From contig MU657203.1 in NCBI GenBank assembly GCA_026770575.1, positions 1,981 to 14,264 of the forward strand: a DNA stretch of 12,284 bases, given 5' to 3'. The stretch is from Pelagophyceae sp. CCMP2097. Lineage: Eukaryota > Sar > Pelagophyceae. Made by a program: the position numbers and the translations under genes. Shown here in pieces: positions 7,201-12,284 of this stretch (its first letter is position 1; every line of letters begins with the position of its first letter). The notes beneath the pieces were generated by a model that saw only the letters and a list, made by a program, of their open reading frames with translations, did not search any database and was not told the DNA's origin.

Positions 7201-10158
7201 CCAGTTTTGCCAAAGTCCGCTTGTTCAAAGTCGTACTTGACGACGCCGGTGATGGACACAGCCGACTTGTCGATGAACTCCACGGTCGCCGACCGGAAGT
7301 GGGTCACGGTGACCTATGCTGAAGGGCTATGTGCTTATATACCATGCTGAGCACCAGTCCGCCGCGACGGAGTTCCAGGGAGCACGCGCCACTGACGTGA
7401 TCCTCGCTCGGCGCAAAAACGTGGTCGAAATCCGAGCCGCCGCGCAGCTTCGTCACCTTGGCGACTCGGACGAGGAAGTGCTGCTTAACCTAGGAAGCCT
7501 CGAGTGAGGGCATGCGAGGCCCTCTTTCTCCCCAAAAAAGTGCGGAGCGTCGAGTGAGCGAATCATTTAGCGTCGAATGAGGGGAGCCTCGGAACTCAGG
7601 CTCTTTTCCCCCTCCCCCGCGGGGCGATATGCGGCCGCGCCCGACTCACCGAGTCCCAATTCCGGTCCGTGACGCGGATCTCCGACTCAAAGTCGCCGTA
7701 GTTGTCCGTGTACCCGCTGAGCAGTGGCGAGTAGATCGGATCGACGGAGCCGTCGTCCAACAGATGGTCCACCTCGACCCAGGCGTCGCGCACGCCGGCC
7801 CCCGACTCAGATGCGACGATGACTGTGATCGTCCCGATCCAGGGCGACGTGAAGAGCGCAGTCGTAGAAAGTTTTGGCTCGCCGTCCTCGACCGTCGACA
7901 CGGTGTACATGACGTACGCGCCGGGAACGTCGCCGGTGTCGCGGTCGTAGTACCTCGTAGAAGAAGGGTTCGGGGGCGCTCTTAAAGTGGCAGTCTGGGC
8001 GTCCCTTGGAGGCTGAAGAAAACTGACGACGGTCGACTCACGAGATTGGCGAAAAGGGCTGGCCGCAGTGCTTGGACGTCGTCGGGATGTCGGCGATCAA
8101 CGTCGTCTTCGTCGGCGCGTCCACGGGCGACCGGAAGATGCGAAAGCCCTAGCGAGGGGCCGAAGTCTGATCCCGTATCGCGGCGTTCTTCCTCGTGCGA
8201 CGTGTAGAGGGGGATCAAATGACGGAACGCACCTCTTCCTTCTGCGACGTGTCGAGCCAGGCGAAGCGGACGCCCGTCTCGGAGATCAGCTCGGGCACGA
8301 CGTCGGCGGGCGATCCGTCGTAGGCGAGGCCCGTGGAGCAGCGGGTCTCGGTGAGGGACAATTTGATGTCTTCAACGCGGCAGGGCCCTCCCCAGAGCCC
8401 TCCCAGAGGGCAGAAGAACGCCTCGACACAGTAGAGACGCTTGCGGTTGTCTTTCTCTGATTTGATTTGCTCCGTGTCGTGGACGACGCACTTTACAAAG
8501 CCTTGGCGTGGATCGAAAATATTGCCTCCGCCTGCATCGGAGCAGCCCTGGCCCAGGCTGACATCGGCGTCGGCGATGCCCTTAGCAAAGTCTTCCTCAT
8601 TGATGAGCGCGCCGTTGCGGTAGACGCATTGCTTGTAGAGCGCCTTTTTCGATTTGTCCAGCGTCCAGGTCCATTCGACGCCGCCTTTGGTGCCGCCGGT
8701 GCTGCCGTCGTCGAGGTTGCCGTCGCACTGGCCCAAATCCCATGTCGCGCTCGGGTAGGAGGCCACCATGTTCCCGAGGGCCATGCCGCCGCCGCCGACG
8801 CCGGACCCGCGGAGCGAGAGTTCCTCGGTGGTGCGCGCCTAGGGAGGGAGATCGGCTGGGATCTCAGACCTCTCCGGATTTCCGGGTTTTTGCATACGAT
8901 GCCTCCTGGCTCGCCGGTTCCCGAGAGTTTATAGGCCTTTTGCAAAGTACGGTCTCTCAGCGCAACTCGGACTTTGCATCGCACCTCAATGGTGTCGAGG
9001 ACCATTTGCTGGATCGTGACGGCGTCTTCGCCGAACTTTTCGAAATCAAAGGATTTGTCAAAGGCCTGCTTCGCCCAAATGTCGGTAATCTCAGGCGAGA
9101 CGTCCATGTGAAAACCCATAATGGCCACTTTGGCCTCGGAAATAGAGAGCCGGTTGTCGCCTAAAATTGGAGAAACGAAAGAGGTGCGAAATAGAGTCCG
9201 AGTGGAGGTCGTAGCCGACGCCTCGTTTCCAAAGGGGATCGAGGCACTCAAGGGGAGACTCCGAAGGAGGCAGAGTCCCTTTTCCCAAAACTTTCCAGCA
9301 CTCGTCACGGGGGGGTCCGGGACGGCCTCGGGATAGACTCGAAAAAAGGCCTTTCAATCCTTGGGGCGACTGTCGCACCGTTGGTGTCCGCGGAGCGGAA
9401 GATGTTGTTCCAGGCGAGCTTGGCGTTGTTCATGTCCCGCTCGGGCCACGCCGCCTCGAGGAGCAAGCCGCCCAAAGAGACGGACTCCATGAAAGGATTG
9501 CAGCCCATTGTGTTGCCTAGAATAGAAAGTCAGCTCCAATCTTCGCTCGCGTCTTCCCCTTTTGATCCTTGTTTCTCCTTTCTCAAACTCGATTTTCCCG
9601 GGTCGCGCTTCCTCGGAAACGTACAATCGCCGCCCGTCCAGCCCGCGGCGCATTTGCATTCGGCTCGCGTCGTATAGCCATTTTTAGACGGGTGCCATTG
9701 GCTCGGCGGTGCCGTGTCCCAAATCGGGCGCCATTTGTCGCAGGGCTCGCACTCGTCCAGCCCGCCGCCGGAGAACTTTCCAGGCGGGCACGAGGTGCAT
9801 TCGTCGGAACCGCCGCTGGAAAACTTTCCTGGGTGGCAATCGCCGCATCCCGGATTCGCTGTTTGGTCGCTGTACTTTCCCGGGACGCAAGACTTGCACC
9901 CGCCGCCGCATTTTCGGTCGTTGTAAGACCCGGGCCCGCAGGGCTTGCAGCCTTGGCCGAAGCCGTACCAGACGCCATCGTACCTGCGGAAGGGGCGGAG
10001 TCCTGGGAAGGATATAAGAAGTCCGGGGACGGAGTCCCGGAAATCTCTTAAATCAAAGTCAAAAATTGCTCCGGGCACGGCCCGACGCACCCCGGATCAC
10101 TGCAGCACAGTGCCTCCGCTAAGCCAGCCGCCGCAAACGCCAAGAGGAGGCGCAGCAT
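900..10158 (-). CDS. Large multi-exon type I membrane surface protein with EGF-like, EF-hand and beta-rich modules
   Basis: Exons in transcript order: 10158-10091, 9983-9625, 9516-9379, 9160-8898, 8838-8233, 8148-8042, 7953-7650, 7489-7397, 7313-6870, 6776-6682, 6569-5578, 5500-5098, 4963-4851, 4529-4310, 4237-3328, 3270-3161, 3084-2799, 2729-2654, 2553-2368, 2216-1487, 1248-900. They total 6852 nt, in phase at every junction, giving about 2283 residues. The start is the ATG of a clear signal peptide. Order of parts: signal peptide 1-16, Cys-rich and EGF-like 24-143, EF-hand 186-197, extracellular modules to about 1924, Thr/Pro linker, N-glycosylation array about 2092-2114, transmembrane helix 2197-2221, cytoplasmic tail to 2283. 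Several segments recall very large secreted proteins of other protists, but I cannot name a family. A cell-surface adhesion or sensing role is inference. Introns 19 and 20 have weak donors and are tentative; a 63-nt in-frame optional intron near 4100-4170 cannot be excluded. Confidence 0.82.
1256..1295. repeat. Tandem duplication of a 20-nt unit next to the exon 21 acceptor
   Basis: Two adjacent 20-nt copies, ggatcgtcggtcgcgtttcg and ggatcgtcggttgcgttttt, lie just upstream (in transcript sense) of the acceptor chosen for exon 21. They fall in the proposed intron 20 (1486-1249); if the real acceptor is further upstream they would instead be coding, giving the overlapping sense NATDDPETRPT. Confidence 0.7.
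1487..2216 (-). other. Exon 20: Thr/Pro linker, membrane-proximal module and sequon array
   Basis: The acceptor TCCTTTTCAG opens a frame that begins with a Pro/Thr-rich linker (MTTPGPTTSHPTLRPTE), then a roughly 120-residue alpha/beta-like segment with one Cys pair (SEYCADL and TANCVNG) and helix-strand alternation. The position just outside the membrane makes a SEA-like fold thinkable, but no motif proves it. An Asn-Ala-Thr array follows, then a Ser/Pro/Thr-rich stalk (LAPSNEPTFSKAPVLQPTPK). The donor at 1486 (GTCCTT) is weak; phase and a plausible Pro-rich continuation (PKP then QQPTNQPS) led to it. Confidence 0.6.
1642..1718 (-). repeat. Coding minisatellite of Gly-Leu-Gly-Asn-Ala-Thr sequons
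   Basis: On the plus strand gtggcgttgccgaggccg recurs in head-to-tail copies of 18 nt with one shortened 12-nt copy and variants. On the minus strand each copy encodes LGNAT-type units: NATDLGNATGLGNATGNAT then GLGNAT, five Asn-X-Thr sequons at about residues 2092, 2098, 2104, 2108 and 2114. All copies keep the frame. Position just outside the transmembrane helix suggests a heavily N-glycosylated stalk whose length may vary between alleles. Confidence 0.85.
2368..3270 (-). other. Exons 16-19: cysteine-containing module ending near the introner
   Basis: Exon 16 (3270-3161) gives DPAHGTPIFTTMGGQSSCPG and a charged strand, with donor GA|GTGCGT. Exon 17 (3084-2799) starts in a Glu codon then Tyr-His-Cys-Gly-Asp-Asp, continues with beta-rich sequence (ATIGVVLQNISPS) and two or three cysteines, and ends GQSE before GTGCGA. 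Exon 18 (2729-2654) encodes VFLTVTKTHPFCFEFSDISI and ends in a split Cys codon at the introner. Exon 19 (2553-2368) encodes EYNADDVYQYRTTLSEE, then SVVHPVFANQSNV and an acidic duplicated DEPWA motif. The exon 19 donor (GTCCTT) was picked from where third-position GC drops, and is uncertain. Confidence 0.68.
2553..2646 (-). mobile_element. Introner-like TIR element forming intron 18
   Basis: The 94-bp element begins and ends with perfect 16-bp terminal inverted repeats (CCTGAGTTGCCGCGTT; arms 2631-2646 and 2553-2568). A second perfect 14-bp inverted repeat sits inside (atctaatatgagat 2594-2607, atctcatattagat 2615-2628). On the minus strand it is flanked by GAGTA on both sides (or GTGAGTA and GCGAGTA if the terminal G is shared), a likely target-site duplication. 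The donor GTGAGT (2653) lies in the upstream flank; the acceptor CTCAG ends inside the right TIR, so the 100-nt intron 2554-2653 is almost the element itself. Splicing joins T|GC as Cys and continues GluTyrAsn; read through, the element stops at TAG. It is too short to encode a transposase, so it is non-autonomous. Confidence 0.88.
3328..4529 (-). other. Exons 14-15: helical, lysine-rich region then a beta-rich module
   Basis: Exon 14 (4529-4310) encodes a highly charged helical stretch (SSKALKNWQTVLKDYRAV and onward, KSFIKFTEDSGKDITKA), plausibly coiled-coil. Its donor CA|GTAAGG contains a TAA stop if unspliced. Exon 15 (4237-3328, 910 nt) continues with helices, a Thr-rich patch (TPTKTTTS), cysteines at CVET, KLCQV, GICSF and NFCQE, and later a serine-rich beta-like region (SSFSVGLSRSSSRND). 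It ends AVKITQ before GTCCGT. The AT-rich Thr patch could be a 63-nt in-frame intron. No named domain is assigned. Confidence 0.7.
4530..4850 (-). other. Intron 13, the longest intron (321 nt)
   Basis: Donor A|GTGCGT, acceptor TTAATTAG|GC; the spliced Ser codon is A|GC. One frame stays open through most of it, but switching frame is required to join exons 13 and 14 and the translation has no recognisable motif. It contains a direct repeat of about 13 bases on the plus strand (aaggttcggaccc near 4566 and aaggtccggaccc near 4593). No terminal inverted repeat was seen. Confidence 0.7.
4851..5500 (-). other. Exons 12-13: small-residue-rich beta module followed by an amphipathic helix
   Basis: Exon 12 (5500-5098) begins DSTATLTEG, runs through alternating polar and hydrophobic residues with no cysteine, and ends with a Gly-rich strand-turn-strand (SDVIVGGGANIRVLTAIKV). 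Its donor is AT|GTGAGC. Exon 13 (4963-4851) opens with Met-Tyr-Cys at the junction and encodes HEWLPEQISTFVVTVYEIEQ, likely an amphipathic helix, to a GTGCGT donor. Unspliced, exon 12 would stop at once (TGA inside the donor), which supports the junction. No named domain. Confidence 0.72.
5578..6776 (-). other. Exons 10-11: long extracellular region, residues about 795-1156
   Basis: Exon 10 (6776-6682) encodes VVGGSDGLAYVNGQPVVLEL and a Cys-containing end, with donor AC|GTGAGT. Exon 11 (6569-5578) is 992 nt of uninterrupted frame starting TYQGLAST. It carries scattered cysteines (PCSEF, GGCRVE, RPCATS, PFCVDK, KTCFSK) consistent with disulfides outside the cell, and ends with a hydrophobic beta-rich segment followed by DPTLIFTVLRDPPGG. 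The last Gly codon is split by the GTGCGC donor. The TVLRDPPGG segment feels familiar from very large secreted proteins of other protists, but I cannot name the family. Confidence 0.72.
6870..7489 (-). other. Exons 8-9: beta-sandwich, carboxypeptidase-regulatory-like module
   Basis: Exon 8 (7489-7397) ends FDHVFAPSEDH before GTCAGT; exon 9 (7313-6870) begins VTVTHFRS and runs VEFIDKSAVSITGVVKY, then CYCPVRSTVVIVDRG, then SYTTNDAGEFAFSA and NVTVRIS. The order I-x-G-x-V, an exposed strand, T-x-D-x-G-x-F and a last strand is that of carboxypeptidase-regulatory-like or Cna-B-like beta-sandwich modules of extracellular proteins. The assignment is from pattern only. The donor was chosen because it gives an 83-nt intron and the segment H-x-F-x-P followed by V-x-V-x-H; a competing donor at 7342 would give a 29-nt intron. 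Confidence 0.62.
7650..8838 (-). other. Exons 5-7: extracellular cysteine-containing region, residues about 277-615
   Basis: Exon 5 (8838-8233) starts in phase 0 after CCTAG and encodes a Gly-rich lead (GSGVGGGGMALG), then a stretch with about ten cysteines, likely disulfide-stabilised. It ends at KEE before a GTGCGT donor. Exon 6 (8148-8042) and exon 7 (7953-7650, with GTGAGT donors after both) continue in phase; exon 7 begins Tyr-Tyr-Asp-Arg-Asp-Thr-Gly-Asp, rich in Asp and Gly like a beta-hairpin or cation-binding turn. It later has two beta-rich runs around TITVIVASESGAGVRDAWVE. No named domain is recognised. Reading frame, cysteine content and junction phases support coding. Confidence 0.75.
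9135..9388 (-). other. EF-hand calcium-binding loop split across exons 3 and 4
   Basis: Exon 3 (9516-9379) ends with Ala-Asp-Thr-Asn and the first base of a Gly codon; exon 4 (9160-8898) supplies the rest. The spliced sequence reads DTNGDNRLSISE, a full 12-residue EF-hand loop: Asp at 1, Asn at 3, Asp at 5, hydrophobic Leu at 8, Ser at 9, Glu at 12. It is preceded by a plausible helix (AKLAWNNIFRSA) and followed by another (AKVAIMGF). Neither exon alone encodes the loop, so it independently validates the splice sites (donor GTGCGA, acceptor TTTAG, intron 218 nt). No second canonical loop was seen nearby; EITDIWAKQAFDKSFDFEKF, 14 residues on, might be a degenerate partner. Confidence 0.88.
9625..9983 (-). 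other. Exon 2: cysteine-rich CxxC-PGK(Y/F)S repeats and an EGF-like end
   Basis: Residues 24-143 carry about four copies of a Cys-x-x-Cys-x-PG-(S/K)-(Y/F) unit (CKPCGPG, CKSCVPGKYS, CGDCHPGKFS, CTSCPPGKFS, CEPC). This is the pattern of the GCC2/GCC3 or ephrin-receptor-like cysteine-rich modules of secreted and surface proteins. The exon closes with AECKCAAGWTGGDC, the typical C-x-C-x2-G-x2-G-x-C end of an EGF-like module. The last Cys codon is split by intron 2 (9624-9517, donor GTACGT, acceptor TCTAG). T|GT unspliced and T|GC spliced both give Cys, so the module is completed exactly at the junction. Confidence 0.85.
10091..10158 (-). other. Exon 1: start codon and signal peptide
   Basis: The exon encodes Met followed by LRLLLAFAAAGLAEA and then LCCSDP. 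A short basic start, a hydrophobic core of Leu/Ala/Phe and an A-E-A cleavage motif (after residue 16) make a textbook secretory signal. The exon ends CCGGG before a GTGCGT donor (intron 10090-9984, 107 nt, acceptor CGCAG). Joining splits a Gly codon (GG|G) and leads straight into Tyr-Asp-Gly-Val of exon 2. Without splicing the frame soon hits TAA. Confidence 0.85.
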
Positions 10159-10386
10159 GGCAGCAAGCGACTCCGGGGGGAGGGGGGGATGAGGGTCGAA
10201 AAGACGCCTGCTGTGAAGACCCCGCTCGTTTCCGGACTCTTGCCGCAAGGACAGGTGCCAGTCAGTGTGCAATCCCAAAATACTTCAACCTGCACCAAAG
10301 CCAGGGGACTTTGGAATATTAAGTACTTTTTCGAGGCTAATTTCGGGCGTTCAAAACTTGAAAGTGGAGAATAGACAGCTTCACTT

Positions 10387-10420
10387 TTTTCAAGCAGCTT
10401 TTCAAGCTGCTTTCAAGCTG
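10387..10420. repeat. Triple TTTCAAGC repeat with embedded hairpin in the putative promoter
   Basis: Plus strand shows three adjacent 11-12-nt copies of a TTTTCAAGCNGC-like unit. Within them aagcagctt (10392-10400) and aagctgctt (10404-10412) form a perfect 9-bp inverted repeat with a 3-nt loop. It lies about 230 bp upstream of the signal-peptide ATG and at the edge of the GC-rich block. It may be a regulatory site, a terminator-like hairpin for the helicase transcript, or chance. Confidence 0.6.
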
Positions 10421-10621
10421 GCGCGGGTCAAAATCACGGCGCGCGGCGCGCGGCGGCCGTGCTCGCGCGCGCCGGTGGTGGGATTGTCGCGCCCGTGGGC
10501 AGCGCGCGCGCCGTTCCGCTCGCCGAGCCGAAATGGCCACCTCGGCCCAAAGTCGAAGACGCTCGCGGTGCGACCGAGGTCGAGTCAAACGACCAAACGG
10601 CCCCTCGCGCGCCGCAGTGCT

Positions 10622-10683
10622 CGGCCCGCCGGTCTCTCTGGCTCCGCACGCGCTCGACGCTGCCACGAGAGACCGGCGGGCCG
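10622..10683. repeat. Perfect 17-bp inverted repeat 97 bp past the helicase stop
   Basis: cggcccgccggtctctc (10622-10638) and gagagaccggcgggccg (10667-10683) are exact reverse complements separated by 28 nt, able to form a very stable stem. It lies on the 3' side of the helicase gene. Possible roles are a transcript-end hairpin or a terminal or subterminal structure of a mobile element carrying the helicase; nothing here decides between them. Confidence 0.8.
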
Positions 10684-10779
10684 GCGGACGCGCACGTATC
10701 AAACTTGTCGGTCCGCGTGCAGATTGTTATTACCGACAGAGGCGGCCGGTGCGGCGCGGCCGGGCGCGGCTCTGGCGCT

Positions 10780-12284
10780 TCATGGTTTCCGTTTCGGATA
10801 GATCGCAGCGGGGAAGCTGAGCACGATGCGCCGCGCCGAGTGGACGTATTCTGCCAGGGCGTCTGGGTTCACGGCAAGCGGCGCGGATGGGTAGTTGTAC
10901 GTACGAAAGCCCGGCGGCGCGGCGGAAGCGTCCGGCTCGAGCGAGGCAAAGCGGAGGATGCGCACCGCTCGAAGGCCGACGAGCGAGAGGATCAAGTGGG
11001 CCCTGGCCTCTGGCGTCCAGCGGCGCTCGTTGCCGGCCCAGTCGCCGAGGGGCGACGAACGCGGGGCCTTGAGCAGCGCCAAGAACGTCGGCGCCTTGCC
11101 GGTGGTCCACGCAAGGTGCTCGATAGTCGCGCAGATCGCGACGACTTGCGCCGTGACGTCGAGCTGCTGGAGCGGCGCGTTGTTCAGGTAGAGCCCCGAG
11201 CACGCGCTGCAGCAGCCTTGCCGCGGGCGCGCGCGGACGGGCCGCTTCACGTCGCCGAGCGCCTCGGAGATGAAGCTGTGCTTGCAGTTCACCATGTCGA
11301 CGACGAACTCGATTACGGCTGTGAACTCGGCGAGTCCGATGGGGTCGGCGGTGATGAGCGCGAGGATGCCCGAGATGCACGCGGTGTCGAAGACGACCTC
11401 GATGCGCGCCAGCTCGAGGGTGCCGCGTCCCGCGCGCCCCATCGCTTGGTACAGCTCGGGGAGCGAGAGCGGGAGCTGCGCGAGCATGACGCAGAGTACG
11501 CGGGACTTGTCGATGCCCATTTGCATTATGGCCGTGCCCGTGAGCGCTTGCAGCTCGCCTCGTTTGAAGCGCTCCACGCGCCCGTGCTTCTCGGCGGGCG
11601 TGAGCTTGGAATGCATGACGTCGTAGGCGTCGGCGGGCAGCCCAGAGCCGTCGCGCTGCTTCGCGACGGCGACGGCGGCGTTCTTGATCGTGATGCAGAA
11701 GACCATGGCGGATGCGCGCTCGTCCTGCGCATCCTCGTCCAGCACCTCCATCCTGTGCAGCTTTGCCGCGACGACGTCCGCGGCGTGACCAATCTGGAGC
11801 GGTCCCACAAAGAGCTCGAGGTTCCAGCGGCGCGACAGCGAGCGGAACACTCTGTGGCCGGCGCCGAGCCGGAACGAGCGCACGAGGTCGACCTCGGCGT
11901 GCTGTGGGCACGTCGCCGTCGCGACGAGCCGCGCCGGGGGCCGCAGCTGGGAAAGTCTGGCGATTCGACGCCGCCCGTTCGCCTCGGCGACCAGATTGTC
12001 GAGCCACGCGCCGAGCTCGGCGATGCTCGGGCGGAACGTGCGCCCCCACGAGTTGACGAGGTGGCCCTCGTCGAGTACGACGAGGGCGAGGCGGTCCTCG
12101 ACAAGCAGTGTGAGGACGGCGTTCCGCCACCGCGACCCGCCCACCTTTTCGGCCGTCGTATACGCCAGCACGACGCGCGACCGCTTTGCCGCCGGCGCCG
12201 GCACCGCCTTCGCGCCGCGCGGCTGCTTCGCCGCCGCCGCCGGCGCCGTCGCCGCGCTGCGCGTGCTCGGCGCCGCCGCGGCGA
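10780..12284 (-). CDS. RecQ-family ATP-dependent DNA helicase, C-terminal part (runs off right edge)
   Basis: The frame is open from the window edge to TGA at 10782-10780, with no intron. Visible helicase parts in order: RVVLAYTTAEK, the RecQ 'YxTPE' segment; LVVLDEGHLVNSWGRTFRP, motif II (DEGH at 12072-12061, usually DEAH) plus the RecQ SQWGHDFRP-like string; LVATATCP, motif III; AMVFCITIKN, motif IV; TGTAIMQMGIDKSRV, motif V; QAMGRAGRG, motif VI with arginine finger (11448-11422). Then MVNCKHSFISEALGD and GCCSACSG give a zinc-binding region, followed by LDVTAQVVAICATIEHL, RQC-like. Such enzymes unwind DNA 3' to 5' in repair and replication. The ATP-binding motif I lies outside the window. 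An Ala/Pro/Lys-rich low-complexity stretch (about 12190-12284) sits between motifs Ia and Ib, an unusual insertion. No HRDC domain is seen after the RQC part. GC-richness and lack of introns set it apart from its neighbour. Confidence 0.9.
   Translation of the reverse strand, partial: AAAAPSTRSAATAPAAAAKQPRGAKAVPAPAAKRSRVVLAYTTAEKVGGSRWRNAVLTLLVEDRLALVVLDEGHLVNSWGRTFRPSIAELGAWLDNLVAEANGRRRIARLSQLRPPARLVATATCPQHAEVDLVRSFRLGAGHRVFRSLSRRWNLELFVGPLQIGHAADVVAAKLHRMEVLDEDAQDERASAMVFCITIKNAAVAVAKQRDGSGLPADAYDVMHSKLTPAEKHGRVERFKRGELQALTGTAIMQMGIDKSRVLCVMLAQLPLSLPELYQAMGRAGRGTLELARIEVVFDTACISGILALITADPIGLAEFTAVIEFVVDMVNCKHSFISEALGDVKRPVRARPRQGCCSACSGLYLNNAPLQQLDVTAQVVAICATIEHLAWTTGKAPTFLALLKAPRSSPLGDWAGNERRWTPEARAHLILSLVGLRAVRILRFASLEPDASAAPPGFRTYNYPSAPLAVNPDALAEYVHSARRIVLSFPAAIYPKRKP

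Larger units (their letters stand above)
10159..10779. other. Intergenic stretch: putative promoter, two inverted repeats, GC boundary
   Basis: Both neighbours read leftwards, so this holds the 3' flank of the helicase gene and the promoter and 5' UTR of the surface-protein gene. I see no clear TATA box. The minus strand just before the ATG has a C-rich tract (10180-10194). From 10159 to about 10420 base composition matches the surface gene; from about 10425 rightwards the DNA becomes very GC-rich with runs such as ggcgcgcggcgcgcggcgg. Repeats at 10387-10420 and 10622-10683 are listed separately. Confidence 0.6.

Noticed and set aside
7314..7342. A 29-nt intron between exons 8 and 9 (donor GTATAT)
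   Set aside because: It would be half the length of the next shortest intron. The GTCAGT donor at 7396 keeps the phase, gives 83 nt, and yields a better continued beta segment. Kept as an alternative.
10780..12204. Treating the helicase as complete with a GTG start at 12204
   Set aside because: The frame stays open to the window edge, and ATP-binding motif I, essential in RecQ proteins, is missing from the visible part, so the gene is cut by the window.
1..12284. CRISPR array, tRNA, rRNA, bacterial operon or riboswitch
   Set aside because: No regularly spaced identical repeats, no cloverleaf or rRNA-like stretch noticed, and the split gene with GT-AG introns is eukaryotic.

Overview
The window looks like nuclear DNA of a protist. 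Everything that can be read as protein lies on the minus strand, and one long gene is cut into about 21 exons by short GT-AG introns (57 to 321 nt). GC-rich coding DNA, 5' splice sites mostly of the form GTGCGN or GTGAGN, and one intron made almost wholly of a terminal-inverted-repeat element fit a marine alga of the pelagophyte type (Aureococcus-like), where such 'introner' elements have been described. That placement is an inference; other introner-bearing protists are possible.

Layout by coordinate. 1-899 has no recognisable gene and lies downstream of the big gene. 900-10158 (minus) is one split gene. Joining exons by GT-AG sites with phase checked at every junction gives about 2283 codons. 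The product is a probable type I membrane protein of the cell surface: signal peptide, cysteine-rich and EGF-like N-terminus, a calcium-binding EF-hand rebuilt exactly by splicing, about 1700 residues of extracellular modules (including a carboxypeptidase-regulatory-like beta-sandwich), a Thr/Pro linker, a row of N-glycosylation sequons, one transmembrane helix and a 62-residue basic cytoplasmic tail. The first 17 introns and the introner (intron 18) are well supported; the last two introns are tentative. 10159-10779 is the intergenic stretch holding the promoter of this gene, two inverted repeats and a sharp rise in GC content.

10780-12284 (minus, running off the right edge) is the C-terminal two thirds or so of a RecQ-family DNA helicase: motifs II, III, IV, V and VI, a zinc-binding region and an RQC-like segment. 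It is intronless over 1.5 kb and much more GC-rich than its neighbour, which suggests a different history, possibly a mobile or subtelomeric element.

Nothing indicates that the two genes act together. The most notable features are the introner-like intron at 2554-2653, the strikingly uniform exon starts after acceptors, the EF-hand split by an intron with a short flanking direct repeat, and a stop codon created by a single-base variant inside a minisatellite.
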